From positions 11,381,001-11,445,000 of the forward strand of contig JAVTVJ010000012.1 of assembly GCA_034509425.1 (NCBI GenBank): a DNA stretch of 64,000 nt, in the 5' to 3' direction. The stretch is from Eopsaltria australis (lineage: Eukaryota; Chordata; Aves; Passeriformes; Petroicidae). Shown in pieces: positions 1 to 42,100 of the stretch; the first letter of the stretch is position 1; each line of letters starts with the position of its first letter. The notes below the pieces were generated by a model, which was given only the letters and a program-made list of their open reading frames with translations, searched no databases and was not told the DNA's origin. Both the position numbers and the translations under genes were made by a program.

Positions 1-3000
1 GGTGTAATTGGCTAATGGCAGGCTGGGACACTAAAGATGAAATTCAAAGAAGTGAGTTGAGAGCACATGAAATTTGTCACCTCAGAAAGTTTTTTCTGTC
101 CTTCACATTCACAAGTCACTGCACCCCATTGCTTTCTTTTCTTCTTAACCAGTATGTTCATTAGCTCCTATGAACGCAGCCCTGGAGGCTGTGCAGCATT
201 CCCCAGGTAATCAATGTCCGAAATTTGATGACACAGTGATGGTATTAAATGAGAATGTGCTTTCAATGATGGTAATAACGAGAAGTGTGTCATTCTGGCA
301 CGTATTGATGACCTATACTTAAGTGTGTCAGAGCCAGCAAATGAAGCTTACCACAATGCATGCTCCAGTTTCTTGCACAGAAATATAAAAGCAGAAAGCA
401 CTGCTTAGCCCTGATAACAACACATTTCACTCAAGTTGCCTGGGGCCTTATTTCAGAGGAAGTAGTCTAAAACACACTTTCTTGCTGAGTTGTTTCTCTG
501 ATAATTAGGACTTTGTAATGCAAGATGATTTTCCTTACCTGAATGCATGATCTGAAGCATTCCCAGGTTTTCTCTCTGCTACTGAGTGCATCTGATGGTT
601 TTGCCTAGGAGGATGGTATTGGCTTACAGCTATCCTAAAAAACAATATTTGATAATTTCCCCCAATGACTGTAATTTTTTTTTAACTATCAAGGAATTTT
701 GGTTTAATGATACAGTCTAATGGTTTGACTTTCATGGTCCAAACCTACTGTGACTAATCCCATATACTCGTGGCTTATTTTATAGATTTGTTTTGGTACC
801 AGATATTTAAAAAAAAAAAAAATTCTTAACGGTAATTTTTTTAGACAAATTTTTTAGCTATTATCATGGTTCCTGCCTCTGTCATTTTGCTACAGAAAAC
901 CCACAGTGCAAGATTTCTGAAAAGTCAGTAAGACATAAAATTTAGAGAAATGGACTAGTAAATGTTACGCTTCAAGTACTGTATGCAAACAAGGCTGCAA
1001 AGGAACCTTGAGAGAGTTTCTAGAGAAAAGTAGTCATCATATACTGTATTTGTATCAATGCATTTCCACAGCATCTTCTTCAGGTTAAAGGAGAGCTTTA
1101 TGTGGTCTCTCCATCTATGACATTTTGAAAATCACAAAGTCCAAAGCTAAACTTTCATGAGCCTAAATACAAAAGGATATTCCATACTCTTATCTGTAAA
1201 CAACTTTGTAAGGGAAGAAAGGAACAATGCTGTGTGAGCTAGTGCAGTGGCTGCAGTATATCAACCACAAGATGTAAAGACAGATTATTCTCCTTTTCTC
1301 TTTAAGCAATTTCAATGAACTAGATTGCTTTGTGTTCTCAAAATAAGTTCTATTGCAAAGTTCATTTCTTTGAGTACAAGGGACATTCCATAGCTAATTC
1401 TTTTTACCTAATGAACAGATCTCAAAACTCAATTCTGAAAAACTTCACAGTTTAGGAGGGTTGAAATATGCCTTTCAGAAACATGGCCTTTTTTTGCTTA
1501 AAATTAACAGCATTTTTCCTCATGCAACATTGAAGTTCACCCACAGGTCTCCATGAGATCTAAAAGAGCTCAGCCTTTTTAACCTGAAGATATACTTTAC
1601 AGACTGAGCATAAACATTCAGTTACTGTGAACAAATAGGAAAAAAAACTCAACGTGTTGTTTAGAACGTAGGCCATGCAGGCAAGTATTATTTTGCTATA
1701 TCATTATGTGCATCATGTTTTCCTCTATGCATATAGAAAGATGTACAAAATATTTTCATATACATGATACTTGGCATTCTAAGAAGCTATTTTTACCAAA
1801 GCTTATTTTTCTGCTAAGCTTTAAGCATTCTGCATATTCATATAAATAGCACTGGGTATCTTGATAGTGTCTGAAAACACTGAAGAACACTAACAGAAGA
1901 GTTACTAGAACCCTCTGTGAGGCCTGAGGCACTTTTTGCAGTGATGGGAGAGCTCAGAATGTTGAAAATCCAACCCCCAAAAAGTTCTCCATTCCTCCCT
2001 CCTTTTGCAATCGACAGTACTTTGGTCATGGCAATGCCATTACAACAACGAATCAAGCTTTCTTTCGTAATCCTAGGTATGTCTTTCCTAACTCAATCTT
2101 TTGATGTCTTTTGCCTTAGTCTCATGTTTTGGTTGTGCTGGGATTGAAATAGTCCTTCTCCCAAAGCAATCTTTACCTTTTTGTGTCTCTGCTTTCAGAT
2201 GTATGATGTCAGCACTCCATCAGGGAGAGCTAGGTTGAAAGCTGTCCCAGAATGTATTTGTATCCCTGGATCTTTGGATCCTGAGCACTTACCTTGGCCA
2301 GCACGTGTCCCCGTCCGGCGGTTCCCGTTATGCCACTGGCAGTGTAACTCGTGTCTGCTTCTAAGAAAAGTGTCTGCTTCTGCTTCATCAGATACTGAGA
2401 CAGGAAGCTACTCTTAGATAAATAGGCAGTTCACGCATCTCTTGGTTTCAATTCCTTTTTTTTTTTGTTTTGTGTCCCCAATTCCTTGTTAATCTAAGCT
2501 TATCCCTGAGGAAGAGGATGAACAAAGGATGGAAGCAACCTCAGTAGATATAGGGATACCTTTAGAGACTTTTTAAAAGTTTAATTGAAAATATTGCCTA
2601 ATTACATGACTGTAGTGTATTTTATATCCCTTATTTAGGAGACATTACATCTGCAGAGAAACTAATCCACAGAAATAAAACACTGTTTTATTTGTATTTA
2701 CTTGTGTATGTTGAAAATACAGCATCTTTTTTTTTGACTGAAGGATCTCTCTTGCTTTCACCTACCAATTTATCACAGAATCAAATAAGAATCCACCTAA
2801 AAAGAGCTCAAAAACGTTATCACAATGACTTTAGGAGTTTGTGGAAAAAGAATTAAGTATTTTCAGAATTTATGAGAAGTTTGTGAATAGTTCTAGTTAA
2901 CAAATGATGGCAGCATTTTATGCACTGTGTCAGGTTACATATTTATGCGTTTTTATATACACTGAGTCTGAGGCTGGATGCAGTTTTCAGAGGAGTGATT

Positions 3001-4899
3001 CTTTTAACAGATAATTCTATTCAATTAGACAGGTGGAAAGCTGTTACAAGCACAGTTCTCTTTCCCCTCTGTGATCAGAATAATTTATTGTGTGTATTTT
3101 TTCTTAAATTCTATTTGGAACAATACAATTCTGCTTTAAGAAAGTGGGCACAATTTCCCTTGAAATGTTCATCTGTTGAGTAACTGCAAAACTGTCTGGT
3201 TTGATGATTCAGATGCTAAGGAGAAATGAAAGAGAAAAAATTGAAAAGTTCTAAAATAGGGGCATACTGACTTCCCTGAGAATACCAGGCAGCTCTATAA
3301 TATTTAACCACTACATGCAGAGATTTGGTTCCTTTTTTTTCAGTCAGAGTGTGACTTTTACACCCACAGTTTTTAAATTATCTGATTTTTACATGAAACC
3401 TAAATTACCAAATACTTGTGCCCATTCTCAAACTGTTATAACAGCCCCTTCCTGTTTGGTGAATGGAAGACCTTTTGCTTAGATAAATTTCTAAAATAAA
3501 TTTCAGTCACACCTTCATTTTCACTGCGAGAAAAGTCATTAGACAAAGACCTCTTTCCCCACTTTCCACGTGCCTTTTCCTAACACAGTACCTACTAAGT
3601 GTCCAGTATACTGGTTCTAGTGTTTTGTTGAGCATTCCTATATTTTGTGAAAAAAACCCAGTTCTTACCATAATTAGAAACAGAGAAACATAGTTAAAAC
3701 ATTTTTACAGTTCTTTACTGTGATGACAGCAGAATTGAAAGATCAAAGGAAGCAAGAGAGGAGATTATGCCTTTTATGCATTCTGGAAGAAAACTATCTG
3801 TTAAAATAAATTCTTAATTGTGTCCATATGCAAAAATTTAATTTCTGATGTAAGCAGCACAAATTTCCAGAGTTTTTGTGAGATCTGGACATATACAGTA
3901 GCTCAGATCAGTCATTCAAGAACAACAGGTGCTTGCTGAGAAACAAAAACCCCAACCCTGAAACAGAAAAGCATCAACAGTGGAAAACGATCTTATCTAG
4001 AAAAGAAGCAATGAGTAAGTCCTCAAAAAGTTTATTGGTTAAATATGGCTTTACAAAGGATCCATGAACAAAAGCGTAAAGAAAAAAACAGTTCAACGCA
4101 AGTTCAAGATGCAGAATGAAAGTTCACAGTCGCACCAAAGATCCTCTTCCTGACACCAAAACAGATTCTGAGAATGTTTTTCCGTACCAACTGAAAAGGG
4201 CAGGCACTCAGCACATCACAGGACTGCAAATATGAGTTTTGTAAACTGACAATTTTAGGATCTTATGAGTGAATAAGAGACTGTATTTCACAGCTGAAGC
4301 CTTTTACATGGAATAAATGATGCATTAAACAATGAAACTAACAAAATGATCCAATTAATAATTCATAATAGTTTTGCAAACCTTCCAGGTGTGCAAAGCT
4401 GTACAATCTAATGGAATGAATGTGAAACAGGACCAGGAGCATAATGCTGCCTCTGGCACTGACTCACAGCAGCCCTGAGGAAGTCACTCTGACCTTCTGC
4501 ATGTAATAATGGTATCATATACCTCATTTGGGTGTGAGCAGGTTAATTAGTTAATACTTGATATTGCTGTAAAGTGCAAAATGTTTTGTGAGTGCTTAGT
4601 ATTGTTATTTAAAAAGAAATAAACAGGAAACGTCAGTCAGGTAATGTCATCACTGAGACATTAGATCCCACAACGACAGTGGCAGAGACACAATGACAAT
4701 GAGAGTGAGCGAGGCTCGAATAACAGCATTTTTTATGGTTAGAAACGTGAAAAACCTTGGCTTTTTCACAGCTCTTACACAACGCAGGACACCAGCCACT
4801 GCATCTCCTCATGGCTCATTCCTCCTTTAGGCACATGAAACATCTGTATGAAATACTGAGGTCTACAGACAAGACAGCTCCCCATTATGAATTTTTATA
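1..4899. other. AT-rich DNA upstream of GALC
   Basis: I recognise no gene here. Short open frames on both strands are at the level expected by chance. A long A run lies near 811-824. The one block that stands out is the exon-like minus-strand segment at 2293-2394. In mammals GPR65 lies divergently upstream of GALC; its coding exon is not in this stretch. Confidence 0.6.
2293..2394 (-). other. Unrecognised exon-like segment (candidate)
   Basis: On the minus strand, 102 nt (34 codons, phase 0 at both ends) are open and flanked by CTGTCTCAG as acceptor and AAG|GTAAGT as a consensus donor. The translation includes TSYTASGITGTAGRGHVLAK. The block is rich in CpG while its surroundings are poor in it. 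I do not recognise the protein. It could be an exon of an upstream or divergent transcript, a pseudogene piece or chance. Confidence 0.25.
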
Positions 4900-5846
4900 G
4901 GATAATCAAGCTGATCGCCGATCTCTGGATTACTTTTCCTCCGAGCCGAATGCTTGCATGAGCTGGAGTCTGCGAGAACACCCCGGCAATCCTCACGGAA
5001 ATTTTTGGCGTGCGGCTCAGCACCACCTCGGCTGCTCTCATTCGGATGTGGCTGCCCTACCGCGCACCCCTGAAGGCGTAAGCAGGCTCGTAATTTAAAC
5101 CCCATTTTCAGCATCCCTCTCTGGGGTCCTGCTGACGCAGCTGCGGATCTGACCGGGGCAAACCGGGATTCCCCGGGAAGGGCGCGGGGCTGCCTGCAAC
5201 CTCTGCGGGCAGGGCTTGCACGGGCCTGGCGCGGGGCCCGGGGCCGCTCCCAGCACCTGGCCCTGCAGCGATCAAAGATCCTTCCCACGGCGCGCTGGAA
5301 TGTGCTCCTTCAAAGCGCCGCTTTGTGCCGGCTCTTCAGGGGATTTGGTGGCCGCCTGAGAGCGGCGCAAAACCAGGAAACTGGCTGCGAGGTGCTGGGA
5401 GGGCCTGGGAACGACAGACGCACCAGGAAACGCCATTCTTCACCCGAGACACGCACCGTGCCTTGCCAGAGGCTCCAAAAAGGAGAGTCAGAGCCCCAAA
5501 AAAGATGGTCAGCTTGACTCGGCCCCTACGCCCAGCTTCTCACGCCGCACTGAACGCCATCCCCGTCGCGCTGCCACACAAGCCCCGCCTCCCCTCACAG
5601 CCATGCGGCTTTCCCACAGCCGGCATGGCCCCGCAATGGCTTCACTCACTGCTCAGTGCCCAGCTCCAGCAAGGTGCACGCACCTCGCCAGCTTGCCTTG
5701 CCCTTTCTCAAGATGGCAGCTGTTGCCTTCAGCCGGGCGGGGCTGCCCCTAAAGGCCGGGAAGCCCTCGTGCCCCTCCCTCCTTTCCCTGGAGCGGGATG
5801 GCGGCCCGGGCGCTGCGGCCCCGCCCCAGGGCTGGCGGGCGGCGCG

Positions 5847-5854
5847 GTCACGTG
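5847..5854. promoter_or_regulatory. CLEAR / E-box-like site upstream of GALC
   Basis: The sequence GTCACGTG lies 114 bases before the GALC ATG, inside the CpG island. It matches the first eight positions of the CLEAR consensus GTCACGTGAC, the element through which TFEB/TFE3-type factors coordinate lysosomal genes. The last two bases (CG instead of AC) deviate. The core CACGTG would also bind USF or MYC/MAX, so the factor is an inference. Confidence 0.6.
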
Positions 5855-5967
5855 CGGCGCGTTGCCGGGCAGTGCGGAGGCGCTGCAGGGACCGGGCGGG
5901 CGCAGGACCCGGGCGGCGTGAGCAGAGCTGGACCGAGAGCAGGATCGGGATCGAGACCGGGACCGGG

Positions 5968-33661
<27,694 letters not shown>

Positions 33662-36180
33662 GGTGGCTTGGGCATGTGGAGAGCCTGGTTCTCATGTTAC
33701 TGAATAAGAGCCAAGTCAAACTTGGAGGAGAGCTGAGTGCTAAACTGTGATTGATCTCTTGGCAAAGAGTCTGGATTTGGTCTGTATTGTTTGTTAAAGG
33801 TTTATTTGAACCTTTAATCAATATGATTGTAGCTTTATCCCCTGTTGCTGTGGGATTTTTGCTCTTCAGTTTTTGGGGGTAAATTTTAGTTCAAGGTAAT
33901 GATGAAAACAAATTCTTGGATTTAAATATCTTTTAATAACAACATCTTAACAGCTCACTTCTAAGATAACTTTAGAAGTTAACAGAAGACAGATGCATCT
34001 TAAGCTGCATTTTTTAACACTTCCACTATTATGTCCATTGCTTTCACTGTGAAAGAAAGAATTAAATGCCAGTAAGCCTTATGAGCCAGTGGGCCCCATA
34101 CTTTTGTAGGTCTATCATTCTCAGATTTCATTTGGATAAAGTACCTAGATTTCCTATATTAAAAAAAAAGATGTTTTGTCTGTTTTTTGCTACAGTCTGT
34201 GACTAGACATTACAGTGCTCCAAGTGCATTTGATTACTTCTTTCAACTTTTGTTGCCAGCCCTAAAATAGATTCTATTTTCAGTGCAATAGAAATGTGCC
34301 TTAGGACTGATCAGGGAGTGCAGGATGTGGCTTACTTCTAATCTACCTCCTCTTTCCACTGAACGGGTTGAAATGGATGAAAACATACCATAACTTACAG
34401 TTTGTTGATGATAATATTGTGGTTTTTTTGCATAGTGCAAAGAATAAAAATGTTGCATCATGGATATTTTCATGTCAGGTCACATGTGGAAACTGGCCTT
34501 TTGTTCCTAGAACCTTGGGCAAACATCCCTTGCTCTTGATGGATTTAGAGCTTTGAATAGAAAATAATTAAAACCTAACAATGATGTTTAATTTATTATG
34601 TTACTGTGGCACAGAAGAGATATAGATACGTTCACTTCCTGGTATAAAAGAAATGAGAAAAAAAAAATCAATCTTTGCCTTCAAGAGTTTGCAATCTGCT
34701 CATAAGGTAAGGGACAGTAGGGGGATACAGAGGGAATTGTTTAGTGTGCCAAGCAGTGGTAATGACACAAGAGTGTCTGTTTTTAAACTTTTCCTAGCTA
34801 TCATGAAGTGAAGTTCAGAGGATAATTCAGATCCTTGGGAATGGATGGATTCTGTTTTGCTGTTGCTTCATTTTATTTTTTTCCAATTTACTGTGTTATA
34901 AAAAAACCAATTAATTGAGAATGTGAGGTACTGAATGGGTTTTTCCTCACACACATTTGCAGTTCAATTGGCTGCAGATTTTTTCTTGTTTGTTGTTGGT
35001 CAGTTTGAATGAAGATGATGTTTATTCCCATAATGAAACATGCCTCCTATGTCCATCTACTTTCCACATTCACATCCTGTTTAATTGACAAGCAAGTCAT
35101 TCCACATACTTGATATGGCTGTAGTAGCTGTATGAGGCCATTTGTAGTAGGCAACATCTGGAGAAAAAGATTTGCAGTGTCCTTTGATCAATAGAGATTA
35201 TTCTTCTGATCCCCTTTATTTTGAAGGCTGATTCCAGTAATTGTTAACATCAGTCTTTGAAGTTGTCATCTAATACAATGTTACAGAGATCATTCCTGGA
35301 AAATTTTTACAAAGTTAATCTTCCATTTTCATTTTTGGAGAAGAGTTCTTAAAATTCCATCTCTAGTAAGTAAAAATGTTTTGTCTTTTAGCTGTTATAT
35401 TGATACTACCTATTCATACTTGGAAATTTCATACATACCAGTAACCTTGAAAAATGGTTTAAACCACTAAACTTTAAAACTCTAGTAGAAGGCTTCCAAA
35501 TGTTAAGTAACTGTTTACTTAAGTGGGTGAAAAATGAAAGGCATTTTTCCACATAATTTTCAAGTATGGATGCAGATCTGTTCATTATTTGCTTGATTTC
35601 CTAAGGAATGTCACTGGTCACTCCACATGCAAACGAGTCTAATTTTAGGAATTCATATTCAAGTAATATCAGTACTATAATTTCAGAATAAATTTATTTT
35701 AGCTGTGATGGATTTTTGTAGTTGGATGCTTCTTGGAGACTTCCTGGTAGCTTCTGTGGCTGCAAGCAGACAGAGATCAGCAATCAGTTATTCCAAAGGA
35801 GCTGTCCATTTTTTTTACCTTCTAATGCACTAGTGTAATAAGCTGTAATGTTATATTGTGTACTAAACACAATGTATTTTATCACTGGAAATGTTGATTT
35901 TTTTTTTCCTAATCTTAATTTACAATGTTTGAGGATTAAAGTGTTATGAACAGAGTAAGTGATTTAATGGTGACATAATGTTATTCATCTTTATGTGTAT
36001 GTAATTCTTCACCCTTCAGTAGACTGTAATATGTTTGGCAATAACAAGCTGTCAGGTTTTTCACTGAGGGCTGGATTTATGTTGTTGATTATAAATGCTA
36101 ATCATTCCAAATGGACAAATAAAACACTTAAAACCGCTTTATTTGTGCAGAATGCTTCTGTAAATGTGTCTTGGTTTTCT
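33662..36180 (+). other. GALC: Probable GALC 3'UTR with candidate poly(A) signals
   Basis: AT-rich, without supported coding sequence. AATAAA hexamers on the + strand at 34443-34448, 35687-35692 and 36118-36123 are candidate cleavage signals. The last two are followed within about 40 bases by G/T-rich DNA. Which are used cannot be told from sequence. Confidence 0.5.
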
Positions 36181-39100
36181 CCAGCAAGAAAGCTGACAAT
36201 TTTTCCGTTGTGATTTCTGATAAATATGTTTGGCATTAACTTAATTGGATTGGAAGAGTATAGCCAACCAGTCCTTATTAAAAATATCTCAAAATCCATA
36301 TGCATTAGGACTTGTGCTATTGATAAAATGATTTTCTTATAGCACTCAATATACATTTTCCTTCTTTCTGGTTTTTGGGTTTGGATTTTTTTTTTAATTT
36401 AGTGAAGGGAATTAAATTGTATTTGAGGACCAGTGATGCAAAACTGCTGAGTACTAAAGTGGTGAGATTTAGCTGAAAGTCAGTTTCTAGGTTTGGAAAC
36501 AGACAGTGTTGTAAGGATGTACTTCTATAATTTAAAGGCTTCTTTATTTCAAATATCCTTTTGAATCTAGCTTCAAACACACTATTTTTATATTTTTTTA
36601 AGCTAAACTTTAGGATTTGATTTTACAAGGAAGGGAGAAATTCCATAGAGCTAATTATGTTTCCCAGTCCATCATTCCAGTAGATATGACTTACTCTGGA
36701 ATTACTGCCTTCCAGTTACCAGGTATGTGCTACCACCTACACAAACACTGCATCAAAATAAATTCCTTCTCTGCCAACCCACATTTGAGGTTAGAAATGA
36801 GCAGTTCTTGGGATTTTTAAACTCCTGCAAAACACTGGGATTCCTTTACTTTAAAATTAGAGGAGACTCTTACTTTAGGCTACTCATAATGATTCCTTTT
36901 GCAGTTGTCTCCTTGTATCTCTGTATCAAAAACAAATTTCTACTTCCAGATTTGACTTGGAGTGGTAGTGGTTTGCTTTTGCCTTATAGAGTCAGTTTTA
37001 CTGCATCATAGCAGCAGGTTGTTTGTTTTCACTTAATATATTTTCATTGGTTTACCTGAAGTTTCTATCCAGAGACCATTTTCTGGAGGGGTGTGGGTAT
37101 TATGAACTTAAACATCATAATTATAGTTGTCTAGATGTTGATGATACCATCATTATGGCCAAAGAGGGACAGTGCTTGGAGACTTCATTGTCCTCTCTTT
37201 GATGTTTTGGTCTTTTTAAAAGATTTTGGTTTTTTGTTTGGGTATTTTTTGTTTGTGTTTTAGTTTTGTTTGTTTTTAAACTCTTTGTGAGTACTACATT
37301 CATACAAGTCTAGCCCATGCTGGGAGTGGCAGACAGGCAGGTTATAAAAACCCTCTGATTTTGAAGATTTCCTTGGCTGGTAGGGGAATCATCAGTAGCT
37401 TTTTTAGAATTCTGAGAGTAGTGTGCATGGAAAAGTCAGCATGAGCAAATTCCTCTTGCTGTGTTCCTTCCATTTATGCCCAAGTGTTGCTGAAACAATA
37501 AGGGTTGTGTTTCTAGAACTTACGTTCTAAAAAAAGCCCAAAACACCCACTAGTAATTGAGCAGAGGAAAATGTGTGCTGCAGCAGTGTTGCCAAGCTTC
37601 TGCTGTGTGCCAAGATACTTCTCTGCGGTTTTCATAGTGGCTAAGACAAACAACTGTGAAACTCTGTTTTTCCCCTCAAGGAATTATGTTTGGATAAGGT
37701 TAGAAACAGACACACAACCCAACACCAGTTTTGTCAGGGGCTCCCAGTAACTTTCCAATGAGTGCATTAAACCTGACTCTTACTTCTGTGTAGCCCAGGC
37801 TAAACCTAGACATGTCTCTGGAAAACAGAGATGAAAGTGTCCTAAAAGTATTGTTGGAGTGTTGATTTTTAAATTTTTTTTTTTAAATGTATTTTCTGTT
37901 GGTATCAAGTGTACCTGACAGAGTTTAAACTTCACTTAGGGCAGGAAAACAGTAATTTTTGGTTTTACTGTGCTCTCAGATACAATTCAAAGACTACTGA
38001 AGTACAGGGTGGCTCAGTACGGAATTAACTTGAGGGTAAGAGGAGACTGAACCTAGTGCATAATATTAGTCTAATGTTATGCAGCCATGATCTGGGAATC
38101 CTTCTTGATCTAAAACAGAGGAGTAACACCAAAATGACTATTAAAAAAACAAAACAGCATCACCAACAAAAAAAACCCCAAACTGCACACATGTTCCCAA
38201 ATAGTACAGGGAAAAGCAAAGAACAATCTGGGTTTAGCTTGGCTTCCTTTGTTCAGTTTCTGCTGGAAAATACAGCCATCTTCCTTACTGTTTTCCATGG
38301 ACAATGATTCAGTTAAAATGCCTATAGAGAATAAAAGACTTCATTGTTGCTAAAAAGCAAATGTTGCTTAGCTGATTATAGGCACTGCTGTTTTCCAAAA
38401 ACAGTAAAATCAGGAAAGGTTAGACAGCATGAGAGCAGGTTACATCTGTGATGTGTGAATCAGTCCTGTTCCCAGTTGCAGAAGATTCCTTCCCTGTGAG
38501 CATAGCAGCAGAGCTGTATGAAAAGGGCAAATGTTTCTCTGTTACTGCCACCCCCCTGCCAAGGTTTTGGGAAGCCTTGTGTACATTGGCCAGTGTGAGA
38601 TCACACAGGAGTGACTCTGTAGCCTCTTAGCTTGATTATATAGTGTTAACAGAGTAATTTGAAAGATCAGCTGGCAATTGCTAGCAGCAAATCCTGTTAA
38701 GGATGTCCATACTCCCTTCTGATGTGATTGCTCTTGTGGTGGGAGCAATAAATGGTAGTGTTCACTGGCAAGAGATCAGGCAGGGTTTGTGCTGAGCGGA
38801 GGTGCACACAAATGTCTCGGTGCAGAGATCTATAAAGCTTCACTAGGATGCACAAAGTCTCTGGCATAAGCTGCCTATTTCCTGTTCAGTCTAAGATTGC
38901 TGTTTAATGGTACAGCTTAATTCTTTTTCTTGCTTCTCAGCTGCTACTTTATCCTAAATAAATTGTTTTGCCAGCATTACATGAAACATGCTCAGTGCAA
39001 CAGGGCAAGCCTGTACCAGGAGGAGGCTGAGAATACCCTGTTGATCATTCAGCCCATCTCCTTGCTAGATAGACAATACATTTTTAGGGCCTGCCTTACT

Positions 39101-42100
39101 TGAGTGCTGAGACAAAAGGGTGGGAGAGCTTCCACTTCTCTTTTGTAGGTGGCTATTCTACTATGGATTTTGAAACAAGCAGCATCATTGCTTTTGTTTA
39201 TGATCTGTGTAGGGGTTGCAGGGAGATCATTCAAATTTTCTTCCCAATTCATGATAAAAGCAAAGCTGATACTGCAGAATGTATCTTGTATTTACTGAGC
39301 TCTAGTATTTACTTGTGGGATGGATTGAGTCCTTCAAGAAACACCTGTGATTCTACCTTGAGAGACAAATTACTTTGATTAGATGAATGCTTTCATACAG
39401 GTATATCAACTGTGAACACCCACTTCCCAAGCCAATGGGAGTTTCTCTTAAGGTGTTACTCAATGTGGGAGACTCATTTCTACTACCATAGTGAGGAAGA
39501 TATAAATATTTTTTTCTAAATATTTGTTCTAGTAGATCGCAACAAAAATTCCAGCCTCCCCACATGTAAATACATTCAGTACATACATTGGCTTCATTCT
39601 CCTTTCCTGTTTGCACTTCTAAAATGGGGAATACTTAAAGACATCTGTCACCCTTCTCAGTCAAATATTTAGCCACATGAAAATGCAACAGTCTTCATCT
39701 TTTGAACAGTTGAATCTTTTTACCTCTGTATTACAGTTAATTATATTTTTCTTGTCCTGAATCTGAATATTGTCACTTCACTTGATTTTTATAATAAATA
39801 AAATTCATCTCTACCAGGGTCTGCAAGGAGACATCAGGGGGGCTGTGTAGGCATCTAAAATTTCTTGTGGTGTTTTAGCCCCCAAGACACAGTTCACCTT
39901 ACCTGTATTTTTCCTTTCCCCCACACCCTCTCCAGTGCCATATAGGGTTGCTACCTGGGTGACATCCTCAATGGCAGTATTAAGGATTGAAGGTGGGTGT
40001 TTTTCATGTGTGTGACATGTTGACTTGGGAATGATAGATGCTAATCTTCTGTAGTTTCTTTGTAGAACTCAACCCCCTGGAAGTCAGGCAGGTTTTTGAT
40101 CACTTTTATTATACAATCAAGCACTGGAATATAACAGTTTGGAGGATTTTCTTTCTTTTCCTTTGAACCATGTTTCTTTGTTGTTGTGTTTTTTTTTTTT
40201 TTTTAATTTTTAAAATATTTTTTTCTTCAAGAAGTCTGATGCAGAAAGGGTGCTTGGTTGCTTTTATTATATCAAAAACCTGATTAAAGTAATTCTGTGT
40301 TTAGCAGCCTCCCTGATGGGCATATACTGCATCCTCAGATGCCTTTGAAGACTTCTGCTGGGGTTAGTTAACCATACTCAGTTATTTCAGAAGGCAGTTT
40401 CTCTGAAAAAGTAGCTAGTTTCCTCTACAGTAATATGCTGATTCTAAGTGTGGTGGTGTTTTCTGCTCTTTGATCTTTTAGCCTTGCATTTTGTAACTGA
40501 AATGTCTTTTTCTCCCCATTCCTACCACTTCAAAAGATTGTGGGCCACATCCCGCTTTAATCTGCAAGGACCTCAGCACCATGCAAATATTACCAGTGTC
40601 CTGCACTGCAGATGAGAAATGTGTGTTGCATGCTGCATTATTCTGGTGCTCTAGAGATCCTCTTTTTAGGTTTCTCTCTGTTGGGACAGTGCTCTGAAAT
40701 CAGAATGTAATGAATTTGCATATGAACCTGTACTGAGTTTTCAAAATGTACTCTTCTGGTTTTAAGTGATTATGAAGCACTGTGTATAGTCCTGGATTTT
40801 TTATAACTTTTAAATTCATTACACTTGCCAGAGCTGTAAAAGAGTGGTGGATGGAGGTCTGGAGTGCATCCTAACATTGTTCTGGGTTCTGTTCATGCCT
40901 TGGTTTCCTCATGAGGGAACACACAACACAGGGATACCATGGCACTGATCACCTTGCTTAGTAGACCTCAAACAGAGCTGCTGCTTTAACTTCCTTCCTA
41001 CAAAGACTTAATGCATTAGTGGGGACAGCATTGATTAAATTCTCAGCATCACCTCCTGTTGAAATTGTGAGAAAATGACTGCCCTGAGAGCAAGCCACTG
41101 TGGGTGTGCCTCAGCTCTGTGTTAGAGGTGGTGGGGGATTGGAAGGGATGACTTCATTGTCATTTGAATCTGCCACTGAACATGCTGTCTTTTTTATTCA
41201 TGTCTGCATAGAACAGGGATAATGCTCTGACTCTAATGATAATCACACTCTGAGTGGGGGTCTCTTCACAAAATTTTGGAAGGGATTCCATTGATTCTGT
41301 GTACATTGGGATCCTGTGGGTTCACAGTCCAACTGTCTCAGAGTAGAGAGAAAACAGGCAGGAGTGGTGGAGTCAATGACCTGAAACATAACATCACTAA
41401 CAGCTGCCCACTATCTGCATGGAGCTCTTCAGAAAAAGGTAAGGGAACATGCTATGCTTCCCAGAGTTGTGTAGGATAGGTTGGAAATAGCTTTGTTTGG
41501 CATAGAAACACATAGTGGAATGATGTAAAGCTTACATAGTGTCTTCTCAGAGTTGGATCAGTCCCTGCGTATTTAACATGACTTAACAAGGTAGGAGGAG
41601 TGTTACTGCATCTGTAAAAGCCCGAGTCCATAATATGCTCCCATGTCCAGGCTCTCTGTTTTTTTCTCTGAAAAAAATGCTGGAAGTTGTATCTAGCAAA
41701 AGAGCAGAATGGTATGAGAGGAAAACAAGGTCAAGTCCACTTTTCTATCTGCAGTCAGCTTTCCTCAGTGTTGTTTTCCTGAAGCTAATGAACACTGCTC
41801 ACATTATTGCGTGACTGTAGCTACTTCTTCTCCTCCAGAGACCCAAGTCTCTGTGAAAAGGCTCTCAGTCCTAACCAAAACCAGATAAACACCAATGCTA
41901 TTCCAGTTCACTGAGTGTGACTGACACGGTATTTGAAATCACCACTCAGCCCAGACAGTCAGGAGGGGTAGCTCATACTTCAGGCTGCAAAAAAACCCCA
42001 CCTCATTACAGCAAGTCTGATCTGTTCTCAGAAAAAAAAAATCTGTAGTGGTATCACAAAGATTGGTTTCCGAATGAAAAATTGAGGTTTGACATGAACC

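Noticed and set aside
1838..2056. 72-codon minus-strand frame near the 2293-2394 block as a following exon
   Set aside because: A convincing acceptor with pyrimidine tract is missing at its start and the peptide is not recognised.
1..4899. GPR65 as the expected upstream neighbour
   Set aside because: No single-exon receptor frame of about 340 codons is present, so it must lie outside the window.
4863..5288. 141-codon minus-strand open frame at the edge of the CpG island
   Set aside because: It is Arg/Ala-rich and unrecognised, without evidence of splicing or conservation. A divergent non-coding transcript is possible but not shown.
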